Assembly (NCBI GenBank): GCA_916610825.1
Contig: OU744453.1
Location: 12,915,826-12,979,825, forward strand
Source of the DNA: Haliclystus octoradiatus
Taxonomy: Eukaryota > Cnidaria > Staurozoa > Stauromedusae > Haliclystidae
Length of the DNA stretch: 64,000 nucleotides
Reading direction: 5' to 3'
A model generated the notes under the pieces. It saw only the letters and a program-made list of their open reading frames with translations. It did no database searches and was not told the origin of the DNA. Both the position numbers and the translations under genes were made by a program. Below, in pieces: positions 23,201 to 35,305 of this stretch (positions are counted from its first letter, which is position 1; the number at the start of each line of letters is the position of its first letter).

Positions 23201-26200
23201 CATTTTAGATCGATGAGATAACGCAACTGCATGGTTTCAGACTCCATGAGCCCTTATCATAGCATACCATTCCATTTTTCTATAATCAATTTTTTCTTGA
23301 GGGTGCATGTCTTGGATTTTTTGTTATCACTTCATTACATGGAAATCATTTGCTATTCAATCAGTTTTTTTTACTTTGTATGTCTTAATACGATTTTGCG
23401 TCTAACTCAGTTTGCAATTCGCCTTTTTCTGCAATCTGGGGCGAGCTTGCCCACGCATTGCATTTTGGTATACTTGTCAGTAGCTATCACACATTTTATT
23501 TTCGACATTTTTTTGTTATCTATCTGTGATTATGAAAGAGTTATTTGGATCTGTTTCAATGTCATCAGTCGTTTGAATTTTTACAGAGACAAACAGAAAA
23601 AGCGTACAGATTTTATATTGAAGGCTACATTCCCTATGGTGATTTGAAGTTTTCGAAAAACGGAGAAAATGCTCTTATCGAAGGTTGTTGTTGGCGTTCA
23701 ATGGCTAAGTACGAAAAATTTAAAATAAGTATGACCTTTACGTTGGGAGATGAAAATATTTCTGCTACACCTAAAGGAACTTGTCAATGTCTTGCCGGTA
23801 TTGATGGTCAGTGCTCAATTGTTCTTGGTTTGGCCTATCTGCTGCAGCATATACAGAGAACGAAGCTACCATGCGCATATTCATAAATCAGGACTATTCA
23901 TAAATTTAAAACAACCCTTAATTGCTGCAAGCACTGATTGTATTATTGTTTTTTTTTTCTGATGGCATACATGCTGTCGTTGAAATTAAATGCATAACTG
24001 GGCCCTAGTATCGACAGTTTGAATACCCCGTATTTAAAAAATCTTGGTTATAGAATGTATCAACTTAAAAGAAACCACAACCATTACTTCCAATGCCAGT
24101 GCATAATGTTTTTCAGTGGCTTGACAAAATGAGATTTCACAGTTATGTGCGGAGAGCAGCTCCATGTTGAAGTCATTGAGTACACAACAGTTTGAATCTA
24201 TATTAAAACAGGTAAATGATTTTAATTGTGCCCATTTTGAAACAATATCTGCTCTGTAAACATTAATGTTCTATTTTGACCACATAAATAAGCATAGATA
24301 TGCCTATTAATAATTTGAAAAACACAAAAATGTATTATTATTATTTATTATAAATAAGCATATAACAATAATTGAATAATAATAGACAGCGGAATAATAT
24401 TCTTGATAATTTTATGCTCCTTAATTTTTCGCATGAAACGTTCTACATGAATACGTTTTTGTGCTATCTGCGAAGTATACTTGACTTCTTCAGGTGTAAA
24501 CTGCCTTCCATCAGGCTTCTTCACTGGCATTCTTAGATTAAATCCAACCTCTTCAATAGCTTCTTTTGGTTGAAAAAAAATCCTTTATCAGCCAGAATTA
24601 CATCATTCTTTTTCCATTATGCCTTTAGTTTTCACCTGATGTAATAATGAAATGAATCCAGAGCGAGGTAAAATTTCTTCGTCAGACATGGAACCACTGA
24701 AAAGGTCAAAAATGAATATGGGAAATGCATTTGGAGCAATAGCGATCAATCCCTTGACAGTATTGTGAGATTTATAGTCTGAATATGTGTGTGACTGATG
24801 CGATAGAGAGGATGGTTCCTGAATATAAAGTTCAGTACCACCAATAATCATTATGAGACTGTCATTGGACGATTTATAAATTGTCGGCGAAGTAGCCAGG
24901 ACTTTCTCACGAGATGGATCAATGGGTAGGCTACCCAGACGCAGGTAAATAAAATTGGTCCACGTTCTCAAAATGCCACTGACGTCTTTTCCTTAAACAA
25001 ATCAGCAAGAACGGAATGTAACATAATTAATTTTAATTTCATTAGAAATAAAAGTAATCGGTTTCTGTGAGTTAGAACAGAACGATATCTTTTTTCAAAT
25101 ACCATGTTTTCTACAGATGCTAAAAGTATAGTATCAATCTGTTGTATTATTTTATTAAGTTATATAAAATAGTTCTTATTGATGACTTCCTCACATTTAT
25201 AAATGCAATATTCACCTGCTGGATACGCAAGGTACGCAAGCACTGCATTGAATAAATCAGAGTCCATCACATGCCAAACATATTCATATCTTCCTCCTGG
25301 AAGTGTATCCTTTGGTAAACTGAAAATATGTATCCCACTGTTGCTAGGCTTGCCTTCATTTGGACAATTGGGAACAAAAAAAATTTGAAGGCATATTGAG
25401 TTAGACTTTGTAAGTTTTCAGCCAAAGTAAATGTTGTGATAGCTACTTACAAGTATACCAGAATGCAATGCGCGGGAAACTCACCCCAGACTGCAGATAA
25501 ATGTGAATTGCGATGAGCATTCATATCTGCTGCGGAAGTTTGTTTTGTGGTCGTCCAAAACTTCAGAATTCGAAATGAACAATTTTTTATAGTTAACGCC
25601 CTCTTTAGTTGCACAAATTTCGCAAATAGAAATGTTTTGTTTTTATCGATATGGCGAGAATAAAACTAATTTAGCGAAATTAACCCGGTGGATTGATGAA
25701 AATTATGATATATTTCCAATCAGCTATTCATAGCTTTTCAATCAATTATTTTATTGTGTTATTATCTTACAGTAATTTACATGGGAAAAGTCTGAAGTAA
25801 TTTTACTTGATAAAATACAAAAATTTGGAAATTTAACTGTAAGATTATTATTCACTGCTGCTGATCATCATTCATTATATCAAACCTTTGCTAATATCAT
25901 AAAAATATAAAAATAAAAAATAAATTCTATGTACATATTTCAATAAAACTAAAATTCCCATGATGCTAATTGAGTTCCCTCTCTGAATAGCAATATCTAT
26001 TCTCTGACAAAGGAAACTTTTGATTGCAAGTCATTTGTTATTGAGTGAATTTTTGCACCAAATTGATTGATTACAGTTTTAATTTTAGACCGAGCGCCAC
26101 AGAACTAAAACGGCAGGTTTCTCCGGGCAACTTGAAAATCACATAAAAGTGTTCATAAAAATATGCTGAACAATTACCTGTTCCTTGTTTTGGTCAAATT

Positions 26201-28724
26201 TTATTGTGGAGCTTACCAGAGATGAATTTATATATCATTTCACGGTCAGAGCCCTCTTAATTCATACATTTTGTGTTTTCGTCATGCTTCTATGAATTCG
26301 CAAAATCTTGGGAGAACAAAAGAATCAAAGACCATGAAGCTCACATCGAGCATTTTCTCAAAATGATAAGAAGGCTTTGACCGTGAATCATGAAATATAG
26401 ATTGGATTTTTGAAGGGTTTACGATAGAAATTAATTAAAACAAATAATAGGTAATTGTTCACCATATTTTTATAATCACGTTTATGTGATTTGCAAGTTG
26501 CCCGGAGAAACCTGCCGTTTTAGTTCTGTGGCGCTCGGTCTATTTCTGGTCAAAATATTCCTAGTGTTTCTGTTGCAATAGACAAATTCAGCTAAGAATC
26601 GAATGTATGATCACGTGATTTGAAGTGGGTATTTACGGTCGAGTGAATGAACGGTCGAATGCAGTGGCATGTACTTTTCTGCAGTTTCACAAAACATCTA
26701 AATTCATAATATTGGGAAATTTATTTGATTTAAAGATTCAGAAAGCTATTCATGTCTTGACTATGCCACTGGGAGAAAAATTACAAGGATTAGAAAACAC
26801 AACGTTTTCGCTGCCAGATTAGTCAACTTTTACCGGTTAACGCATTATTTTTTGGGAATATTAATATGTATAAATACTGGATTAATGTACTGAAAGTCAA
26901 GAATCACATTCTTTCCTCTTTTTCGATGATGACAGCGAAGGAAAAAGGTAATTCAAAGCTGTTATAATGTCAACACAAGTTTTCATTGAGCGTTTCATTT
27001 GATGCCGTTTTCTCTAAAGTTGAGGCTCAATATTGACAATTAACAAATATAATTTAGATTGATGGGTCAATTAACTCAAAGCTAGTTAAATAGGATAAAT
27101 AAGCTATGCTTTTTCTGCCTTTGTATTGATGTTGACAATGTTTGGATCACACTGATTTGTAGGCTTCATAAATTGAAGTTGCTATAAAACAATTAAAAGG
27201 AGAAAAGTGGAATGGTACTCAATTTCTAATTGCGTATTAATTGCTCATTTATTAGGAAGCTCATTCATTCGTTGCTGTAGGATTCAAATCTTAGTAATAT
27301 TCTTGATTTAGATATGTTGTATAATTACATGATATGGTTTAGAAACTCCTGGTTTACAAAATTATCAACTAGAAGTAAAATTTCAAAAAACCATGCCATT
27401 GTTTCAAAGGTCATGTTTTCAAATAAGGTCATGCAGCAAAAATTTACTATAAGACAAAGACTGAAATAAGACTGCTCCAAAATATCTTTAAAGATTTGAG
27501 AAATTCTTCAAAGCTAAATATTCTTATTGAATCTAACATTCTAATAGAGTGTGCGTCATTTTCTTGGCACTTTTATATGATTTGCGCACAGTTTCTTAGA
27601 AAAATAATCACAGTCTACAGTAATCTGATTGAATAAAATATTCCTATAGAGTTTAATTAGAAATATCGGATGTAATATTCATAAAATGTAAATACCTAAA
27701 CAACTCCTCCTTATTACGCAATACAATTAGGCACTAGCGTTATCAAACGAGGATAACTGAACTGTTTTATTTTATTGTTAATGTACGATCTACAGAAATC
27801 CCTGAATGGTCTAAATGGGCCATAAAGTAGCCAATGAAAACAAGGACCATTTACATCGATATATTTTAATTATCTTTCTTACCTTCCGATGTCTTGTTGG
27901 CAAGGAACTGGAAATAAATCAGTTACAAATGTTCCATTAAATTATGCAAAGTACATTCTCTGCTAATTAGAACTATTTTCATGAACATGAACAATTTGAC
28001 GATAAATAAATGATCATTAAAAAAAATTCAATTTCTCTTTTCGATCTTTCCTTTCGTAATTATGGTCCAAGAGCTAACGATCAGGGTTTGTAAACTGAAA
28101 ATTCATAAATGTGTTAGGGCTAGGCATAGTGCATCAAGGTAATGATTACTCGCAGCTAGTTTGCAATGATGTTGTCATACAGCGAGCCATATAGTTTTTT
28201 AGAGCAAAGTCATCAACTATACTCGGTTATGATTGGATTATCTTTCAGTAATCATAAATATAAGCAGGAAAACTGGTAGGTTAATGTTTAATGTAGCCGT
28301 TTCCGGCTAATAACAGGATATCCGAAGGATAAAACAAAGTTTTGCAAGTAGATATATATGTTTATTATATTAATTATTAGTTTGTGCTTACATCGGCCAT
28401 CAGGAAGGACTCACAATTCAGATCATCTTTCATAAAATAAGACGTCCCTGTTACATTGTGAAGCCAACAGTTTCCTTGTGGGCTGATTGAAGTATCCTTG
28501 CAATACGTTATAGCTGAGAAGTTTACACCAAGGTGGCGGCAAGCATATATAGTTGATACATCAAGGCTCTTTACTCTATTTAAAGAAAACAACTTTTTGC
28601 CTTGAAAGATTCTTCCTTGAAAACCATTTGAATCTTTGATCTGACATAGTTGATTTGCAGAAATCATTGACAATCCAATTAAAAGTGTGATAAATGTAAT
28701 GAAAGTAATATTTATACCCTGCAT
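19869..28724 (-). CDS. Gene B of the micro-exon tandem family: secreted two-module cysteine protein, 3 exons
   Basis: Exons 28724-28392 (333 nt), 27907-27883 (25 nt) and 20275-19869 (407 nt) join in frame to about 254 aa. All splice sites are canonical: donors GTAAGC and GTAAGA, acceptors TTTCCAG and TTATTTCAG. The protein has a signal peptide (MQGINITFITFI to ISANQ), a five-Cys PAN/Apple-like module with NCWLH, the linker FLANKTSE, then the GYGSF...EYRLW module. The final family cysteine is Tyr here (GESYIH versus GESCVH in C). Exon 1 is nearly identical to C over most of its length, so the duplication is recent. Intron 2 is 7.6 kb because a 5-kb ISL2EU element sits in it. A secreted extracellular role is inferred; partners are unknown. 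Confidence 0.78.
21473..21911. repeat. Left terminal palindrome of the ISL2EU element
   Basis: The two arms (AACCGAGCGCCAC.. and ..GTGGCTCTCGGTCT) are inverted over about 180 bp each, e.g. CGGCAGGTTTCTCCGGGTAACTT against AAGTTGCCCGGAAAAGCCTGCC. The right edge of this unit is not flanked by AT. Confidence 0.8.
21985..23045. repeat. Six-copy diverged tandem array, unit about 160-190 bp
   Basis: The anchor AATGATCGTTTAGCATAGCTAAATTAGTTGCA recurs near 22049, 22222, 22412, 22580, 22740 and 22912. Each copy carries AAATCAAAAATGTTGATTTTTG and GGGGATGAGGGGGTGCAAATATGACGAAAA. It lies wholly within the ISL2EU element. Confidence 0.8.
23545..24190 (+). pseudogene. Decayed SWIM-finger / YqaJ nuclease gene of the ISL2EU element
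   Basis: A 114-codon frame (23545-23886) reads EKAYRFYIEGYIP, ALIEGCCWRSM and a SWIM-like CQCLAGIDGQCSIV, in which the last metal ligand His is Ile. After a stop, SDGIHAVVEIKCITGP (frame of 23961) shows the YqaJ E-x-K site. After a shift, MYQLKRNHNHYFQCQ (about 24055-24100) shows the conserved Q-x-Q. A TGA at 24130 stands where the family has Cys before Asp-Phe. AAT TTT TAC AG before 23587 could be an old splice acceptor. YqaJ proteins are exonuclease-like partners of ISL2EU transposases. Confidence 0.75.
24348..25400 (-). pseudogene. Decayed DDE_Tnp_4-type transposase of the ISL2EU element
   Basis: The main frame 24971-24603 reads TNFIYLRLGSLPI, IIGGTELYIQEPSSL, TYSDYKSHNTVKGLI and FSGSMSDEEILPRSGF. 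After a shift comes ILADKGF (second catalytic Asp). After another shift in a T8 run comes QFTPEEVKYTSQIAQKRIHV then ERF (catalytic Glu). The first catalytic Asp is Gly (IIGGTE for the usual IIDxTE). Near 25396-25190, FFVPNCPNEGKPSNSGIH with a later YVWHVM resembles a THAP zinc finger whose first cysteines have become Phe. It would have cut and pasted the element. Confidence 0.75.
26089..26541. repeat. Right terminal palindrome of the ISL2EU element
   Basis: It starts AGACCGAGCGCCACAGAACT and ends with its near-perfect reverse complement AGTTCTGTGGCGCTCGGTCT. The internal parts TTCACGGTCAGAGCC and GGCTTTGACCGTGAATC are also inverted. It is homologous to the left palindrome. Confidence 0.8.
27883..27907 (-). 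CDS. Gene B exon 2: 25-nt micro-exon
   Basis: It is flanked on the minus strand by ATTTCCAG and GTAAGAAAG and encodes FLANKTSE plus one base. It differs from the gene C micro-exon at no position I can see. Confidence 0.8.
28392..28724 (-). CDS. Gene B exon 1: signal peptide and PAN/Apple-like module
   Basis: The ATG at 28724 has A at -3. An open frame extends upstream of it but has no earlier in-frame ATG near the signal peptide. The hydrophobic stretch ITFITFITLLIGLSMI is followed by ANQLCQ. The mature module has Cys in QLCQ, YACRH, TYCKD, NCWLH and NCESF. The donor GAT|GTAAGC follows at phase 0. Confidence 0.8.
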
Positions 28725-31277
28725 CGTAACGCTTGTTTTCAATATGAGTAAATTCAGCTGACTGTATATTCCACTCTGATCAAATCATATTTTTCAAGTT
28801 CATTAAAAATAGATAGTTTGGAGCGTATTTTCAAAGAAATGTTAACTACATTCCCTGTTGCGGTGGCAATTATTGTAAAGATCATTAATTATAGATCATT
28901 TGAAAAAGCCGATTTGAAAACAATCGTATTGCATTTATTGATGCCATGACAATCATCTGATTGTAATTATTGTCTGTTTATATAAACCTGGAAAATGAAA
29001 ATTTTGCAGTTCTGCCATATATAGCTTTTTTGCCGCAAAATTAACTCTTGTTTTGAGTAAAGGTACGTAAATTTTGGAATCAAATATTAAGCGAATTTCA
29101 TGCCGGCTATAGTTATTGATACCTTGACTTTTGATTTGAAAAAATTATTATGAAGACACAGCTAGTAATCGATGTCTTATCTTCTGATTCAATAAGTTGA
29201 TCTACAGGTGAAATCCATTGTGTATAAATTTTTGCGATTCAACTTCGTTAATGGCTTTTTAGTACGGGATCATAAAAAGACTCTTATTTATGACAATATC
29301 TGGAACTGTGAATTTGTTTAGATATCTGTAACGCCTGTAATTCAATGATTGTTCTCGTTCTTTCTCTTCCTGTATATATGACAAGTTATAATGTTACGAA
29401 TCAAACCACCATTGCAGAAGGAAAATAATAGCTATCTTCTAGTTTCGTCTGTCATTCTAATAGGGCATTTTACCATCAAATCAAATTCAAAAATCAAATT
29501 GCTAGTTTTAACTATGATCAAATTCAACAACATTTACATACCAAGCGATTTGATAACAAAGCGGTATACAACAGTAAAAGCTTCAAGATGTAAATGATAT
29601 GTTGGTATGCTGTGAAACGCAGTATGTAAAGCCCTGAGTAAATATTGAAAAGCTTTATTTCAACACTAATATTTTTTACAGAAGCGGCACATGCGCGAGT
29701 GAAAATTACTAGAAGATCTCGCTATGTGCAGACTGTGTGAATTTGAAAACAAAAAAATCAGTACCATCAAAATTATTTGCCACATTTTTGAATCTAAAAT
29801 AGTTCAACATAGTCTCCACGCGCATGAAGTTTGGTACTCGTGCAGTACAACACAAATACAAAAAGTACCGATTAAGATACAGAACTGTGCATCCAAATTA
29901 ATTTGAGGGAGAAGAAATTATTACAAGATGAATTATTTATTGGAGGATACTGTACAGTTGCGCAGAGCATCGAATGTTCATCAATCCGTTCTTGAAGAAA
30001 ATGAGACTTGTTTAAAACATTGATTTGAAAAATCTCAGTCGCCATAAGCCACAAGATGTTAAGAGAGATTGCAGAAGAAGATAGCTTTTTTCTCGAGTTG
30101 CACGTCTTTCGAATAGATATATCAATGTACATAGCATAACAAAATAAAATTCAAACAAAAAATATTATCAAAATTACTAAATAAGGCAAATACAAAATAG
30201 AAGTATAATTAGAATCGCCAGGCTTGAAGAAACAACTGCAAAACCGTCTTGTTCTGAATTTTATGTCAGTGACATGCTTTGAACTAGCTAATTATGTATG
30301 AAGCTGTTCGTGGGCCTTAGAATATACAATATGTTGCTATGCTACTACTCGCTACGTGCATAAAACGTAGCTCAAAAAAATATATTGTGTCAACGATGGT
30401 TTCCATAAAATAGCAGAAATAATTTCTGCGTAGGAATTAGACAGTAATTTTCATTCTATAGCCAGCGAGACTTGTTAGTAAGAAACCGTGAACATATTTC
30501 CCGCCAGTTTTTTGACGCATAAAATAGCCAGCCAATCAGTTTATCTATATCATTTTCTTCGCATGTGTGAAAAACTATTTGACCAATCAAAATCCACTTC
30601 TTTTTCGCAAGAAAATAAACAGCCCCAGGAAAACAAACCTTGTAAACAGCAAGTAATTCTTTGCTTAAGGTCATTAATTAACCATACGACGAATCTTTTG
30701 GAGTCTTTGAAGCAAAATTATAAAACATAAAAAATCGTGTTGCGGATCGACTTGCTGATTTTTTAAGGTTAGTTGAAGGACAATACGACAATTTTGTTGA
30801 AAATTTAAGGATAATATTAAGATTTAGTTTTTCAAAATATGCGACAAATTAATAGAAACTTGATTGGTAGTGTTGCTTTAGCAACATTGGAGAAGCATAA
30901 ATTGCCATGTTCTATAGCATATATTTTCTAAAAAATCAAATATAATCTGGGCAACTCATTCTGTTTTATCATGTTTGAAGTATACGTTTACATCACTAAC
31001 AAAATTTTAAAAAATTCTACATACGGCTAAGTATTCGAAAAATGTTGATTACATAATCCAAATACTTTTATCCTAAACTGTTTGTGTTGCTCCATCGGGC
31101 TTCATTGAAATAAAATTTCTCCTAATCCTTTTGTTGTAAAACATGACGGAATTTCACAAAGTTTCGCCATTTTATCTTCATGGCATCATCAGGTATATAA
31201 ACACAAATTAAAAAAAAGTTACAAATATGTAGAGTTTGAAATTACAAAGGAAATTATTAAATAAAATTACATGGAAA
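28725..31277. other. Upstream flank of gene B
   Basis: No gene is supported. The part up to about 29665 is homologous to the upstream flank of gene C (e.g. GATCATTAATTATAGAT, CTGGAACTGTGAATTTGTT, TATGCTGTGAAACxCAGTATGTAAAGCC). Beyond that I see only AT-rich sequence and spurious short frames. Confidence 0.5.
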
Positions 31278-31590
31278 TTAAACAAACAACCGGAATTTTA
31301 TAGAATCCGATTGCGTGTTGAGTGTTGGCTTTATCCGCCTGAGTGCAAGAATTTCATAAATAAGACAATCAGTTTTGATTTTGAATTTAATCAATTCACG
31401 GAAAGTGGGATAACTGTTCCGGACAGTTAAACCGTGAGAGTGACGAAGGTGTGCGCCATCAGCTAAACAGGTGTGTCCTTCAATACGTTGGTGAAGGTGT
31501 TGGCATGAATAGTCAACATAATGAGCATCACACAAGCACAAGTCACATTGAAAACAATACACAACGCATTGAGTGGACAACATCGGTGGC
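31278..31590 (-). pseudogene. GIY-YIG endonuclease remnant (Penelope-like), fused in frame to Gypsy RNase H
   Basis: The frame reads QCVVYCFQCDLC, AHYVDYSCQHLHQRIEGH, CLIYEILALRRIKPTLNT and QSDSIKFRLF, the GIY-YIG C-terminal module of Penelope-like elements. The YVG core is YVD. It is open through to the Gypsy RNase H frame upstream (31796-31591), so two retroelement fragments share one 172-codon frame. Confidence 0.65.
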
Positions 31591-31880
31591 TTTTGTTCAC
31601 GTATCATCAAATCATCAAATTGCAGAAAATAATAAACTACCGTTGCTTTTCCAGGTTTGTATTTGACGGGGACGTTGAACTTAAGACAACGTAACAGGAG
31701 TCGCTGAAGGCATGAACGTGCATCAGCGATGTTGCTTTTGAATAACTTTTCTACAGGAGAATGGTCTGTCTCCACTAGAGTATGCCATCCAAGCAAGTAC
31801 TGCTCAAACTTTTGTTACCCATACATGACTCCAAGGCATTCTCGCTCGATAATTGAATAACGATTGTCTTTTTGCATTCA
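31591..31880 (-). pseudogene. Gypsy RNase H remnant
   Basis: The minus-strand reading YSIIERECLGVMYG, YLLGWHTLVETDHSPVEKLF, LQRLLLRCLKFNVPVKYKPGK is the RNase H region of a Ty3/Gypsy pol. The first stretch has a stop. It likely belongs to the same decayed element as 33380-35305. Confidence 0.7.
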
Positions 31881-31899
31881 AAGACCGTTGTAAAATTAG

Positions 31900-33380
31900 A
31901 TAGACTTTCGAATGCTGTTCTAGTGATTTGATTGGCTTACTCCCGTATTTGGATCACGCAAGCCAAAACAAGTTAGACATCATGAGAGAAAAAACATCCA
32001 AAATTTCAAAATAATTGCAAATAAAAAATTGCATTATTAACATCTTTGATGATATATATTTCAGAGTAAAGTATTATAATTCAAGGCATTCTTCTTCTTT
32101 CCGTCATTTGTTTGGTTATGGTGGCTATTCCGAGACAAAAAGGCCCTACTAAACCGCAAAAGTTTGCAAATAGTGGGGCAGATAAAGGTTCAAAATCAGC
32201 AATATACCGCAAATTGTGATACGAGTATAAATTTAGTATCAAACGAAAGATAATCGTTTATACTTATAATAGAGCCCGTGACCCCATCCAGATTCATCCT
32301 GAGTGCCGAGAAAATGGCATCAAAAGTTTGGTTCCACCTACGTCCGTATCACTGAAAAATTGCGAATGTGGTGAAATATTTTTAAATAGAATACACACAA
32401 TTATTAATTTTATTATTATAATGATATTATTAAAACTCCCACTTTCGTTCTACAGCAATATTTTGTGTAAATCTATATCATTACGCAATGTGATAAATAT
32501 GCGCATGCGCAGTACAAATTTCAGAATTTCGGAATTTTTGCGTTATTAATGATTATATATGTATTATTGATATTGAATTGGCTTAGGGACTGAAAAATTG
32601 ATGTTTTTCTACACAATCAAGACATTTTCTATTCAATTAGGACTTATTATGTATGTCTATCCCGATATTATTTGTAAATAAATCCATATCAAAGTAGACA
32701 AATATAAGAATAGAAATATGCTAATACAATAAGAATGATCATACGCCAGAAACGTAATTATGTTTTTATTAGGAGCTATTTTAAAGTTAAGTATTGAAAG
32801 TGCAGCAATACTAATTTAGATTACAATATTTAAAGAATACTTGGAAGCAGAAACATTTATTGAATAATTCGTTTTTCTGGCAATGTTTTTTTATCTTGTT
32901 CATACTCTGCTTTTTGGCGATTATTGTTATTTTTAATAATTTTTTAATGAAGAACCTTTGGTCTGATTTCCCTTTCTTCATATCTTTCACTAGGCAGGAG
33001 TTCCATGCCAGTGACGAGGATCCAATCCTTTAAGTTAGTAGCGGACGCCTAAATAAAATTTATGTGCTCTGACCACAGCCGTAACTACAGGATTTTGACT
33101 GGGGTGTTTAGTCAATTTTGACCAAAACAAAGGTGTGGCATTTGCATATTTGGGAGCTTCGGTATTGTAACTTTTGTGTACATTTTGCAATTTTTCGTCT
33201 CAAAATTGCCCGAAATTTGATTCAAAACTTAGTATGGGAGTGTGAAATCTATCTAATGCATGCAACAATTGTGTACAAGTTTAGCGACGACATAAAAATC
33301 CATTCTGTGCGCTACATATCAAATTATTTGAAAGCAGATAATCTCGTTATTTTTGGGTAAGTAATGACTCCATGACTTTA
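31900..33380. other. Non-coding stretch between Gypsy remnants
   Basis: Reverse transcriptase would be expected here if 31591-31880 and 33380-34700 were one element, but no RT motif is readable on the minus strand. It has either decayed or been replaced by inserted AT-rich DNA. Confidence 0.4.
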
Positions 33381-34700
33381 CATCTGTGGAGGTACGCGAC
33401 ATTGAGTCGGTTACGGCACCGAGAAGCAGGACCGAAGAGAAACCGTGTCCTTCCCAATAGAAAACTGTTTTTACAAATACAATCTCATTGGGTAGTGAGG
33501 TAACTCTCAATAAGCTGTGTGCGATATATTTGATCAGGAAAGCGTCCAACTTGTCGAAGCTATCCTGGATTTGGGACAACACATCATCTTTGGTAAGTGA
33601 GATATGTGTGTCAATCTTGCTGTTGGATGTGACTTCGTTAATGTTGACAGTTATGATTCCTATAGCTGTTGAGATATGCGAAATCCTAGACTTCCACTAG
33701 CTTTGACAATTGTGAAAGTAGCAAGTGTTCTTTTGCCTCGAAATGCAAGGTTCAATTTAGTTGTACCAAATTCGTGATTTTACTAATGCTATATCCTTGT
33801 GGAGTCGATGTACTGTGTGGAGTGAATGCTAGGGATTGTAAATCTTCCATATTCAGAATACATGTATCAGCTCCAGTGTAAAGTTTAAGGAGAATTTTTT
33901 GTTTGTCAATTACTGTGACTGCAGCGAATAACCAATCGCTATGTGGTTGTGAAGACTGCGCAACTGAAATTGCAGTTACTGTGTGGGTGGTGACCGTAAT
34001 TGGTTGATTGCTTTCACTTTCAGAGTTATTCAGACAATAGCAATATTCTGGATATGATTCACTATTGACATCAATGTCAATATTTTGACCGGTGTAGTTT
34101 GGATGCTGCACAACTATGTTTACCATTCGCATCTGCTTTATCATACATAATTCAATGAAGAGGCCGGTTTTGTCACAATTTTTCATTAAGCATTCTTAGC
34201 TGGGAAGTTATCAGATTTGCCGTGTTGTTTTGGGCAAATATAGCATCAGTAGACTTTGAATTTGTAACGAAGCTGTTGAGGATCTTGTGAATTTGAATGT
34301 TTTTGCGTTGCTAATGATTTGGGTGCAGGAGTGTTACTGCTGATTTATAAAATAAAGCTTTCATTTGCTGGGACATACTTTCTTTGACTTTTGCTAAATC
34401 ACACACTTTTCGATAAGTGAGGGCATTGCCAACATCAACAGCGTCTTTCCGCACTTTATCTGAGTTAAGTCCAAATATCAGGGAGTCTTTAAGCATTTCA
34501 TCTCGTATTCAGGTGAACAACCATTATCATCTATGATGATGTATCTAAGTCATGCATGTATCACAAATTCCTCCAGGTTCATGTCACCCTGTTTCACGCA
34601 ACGTAGTTGAAATGTTGATAGTATATGATTACTTTGGGGCTTAGTATACCTTTTACAGATTTGAAATACAGGTGTTAGTTAAAATTTATATTCTGTGTTA
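33380..34700 (-). pseudogene. Gypsy gag, protease and start of RT, decayed
   Basis: Frame 34496-34311 reads LIFGLNSDKVRKDAVDVGNALTYRKV (gag C-terminal region). Frame 34186-33752 ends with ILLKLYTGADTCILNMEDL, a retropepsin site whose catalytic Asp is Tyr (YTGA for DTGA). Frame 33582-33319 starts LSQIQDSFDKLDAF, matching the segment just before the Gypsy RT. Stops and shifts separate these. Confidence 0.65.
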
Positions 34701-35100
34701 CTCCATACAGCAGTGTTATAAACTCCAAACCTTTATCGCCAACCCAAACTAACACAATCTAACCTTCTTACTTTCAATCCCCTCATATAAAGACCATCAA
34801 AGATAAGCTCACGTTTCTATTTAAATAACTTGGATCGTTTGCAAACATCCCCCAGTGATGTCCAGTCTATTGATGGTTCTTTAAATCTGTTTGGCATTGT
34901 TGTTAACCAAATTAAACAGATAGGTAGTTTGAAGCTTGTAAATTGAATTACTTTGAAAATTTGTCCCTTTTCATTTCATTTTGGTTGTTTGTTTGCTATC
35001 TTATGTAATACTATATAACAAAACAATTGTGTACTTAATTTTGATCACAGGATTAGTGTAAACAATATTATTGTTTTATGTATATTTTGTTGAAGTTACC

Positions 35101-35117
35101 TCACATCTGACACCATG
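35101..35117 (-). promoter_or_regulatory. Primer-binding site of the decayed Gypsy element
   Basis: On the minus strand TGGTGTCAGATGTGAGG directly follows an LTR end CTATAACA. It closely matches the TGGTGTCAGAAGTGGG primer-binding site used by many Gypsy elements. Confidence 0.55.
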
Positions 35118-35305
35118 TTATAGTTGGGTAATGTATTCCATAAGGTAGTAAGAAAGAGGTTGTCTAATAATGTTCATACTATGACACAGATGCTGATTGA
35201 ATCAGTGCAAACGCTGTATCTAGTTTGACAAAATAACAAACGGGATTGACATAACGTTGCATATTTATTTGAAATATTCCCTCAAGGCTGGATCATAACA
35301 GCCAT
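35116..35305 (-). repeat. Probable 5' LTR of the decayed Gypsy element
   Basis: It starts (plus strand) TGTTATAG next to the primer-binding site and may end near ATCATAACA. The outer end is uncertain. The gene C 3' flank homologous to gene B begins right after it, consistent with an insertion there. Confidence 0.4.

Larger units (their letters stand above)
21473..26541. mobile_element. ISL2EU-type DNA transposon, 5.07 kb, in gene B intron 2
   Basis: The outer ends AAACCGAGCGCCAC and (inverted) AGACCGAGCGCCAC are flanked by AT (21471-21472 and 26542-26543). ISL2EU is known for 2-bp AT duplications and for encoding a DDE transposase plus a YqaJ nuclease protein. Both kinds of coding remnant are present: a SWIM/YqaJ gene on the plus strand (23545-24190) and a transposase on the minus strand (25400-24348). 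Each end is itself a ~440-bp palindrome. A six-copy tandem array fills 21985-23045. Frameshifts, stops and a lost catalytic Asp make it inactive. The corresponding gene C intron lacks it. Confidence 0.85.

Noticed and set aside
23231-23647. 138-codon hydrophobic frame inside the ISL2EU element
   Set aside because: It is in a different frame from the recognisable SWIM segment it overlaps, and its hydrophobicity comes from T-rich DNA.
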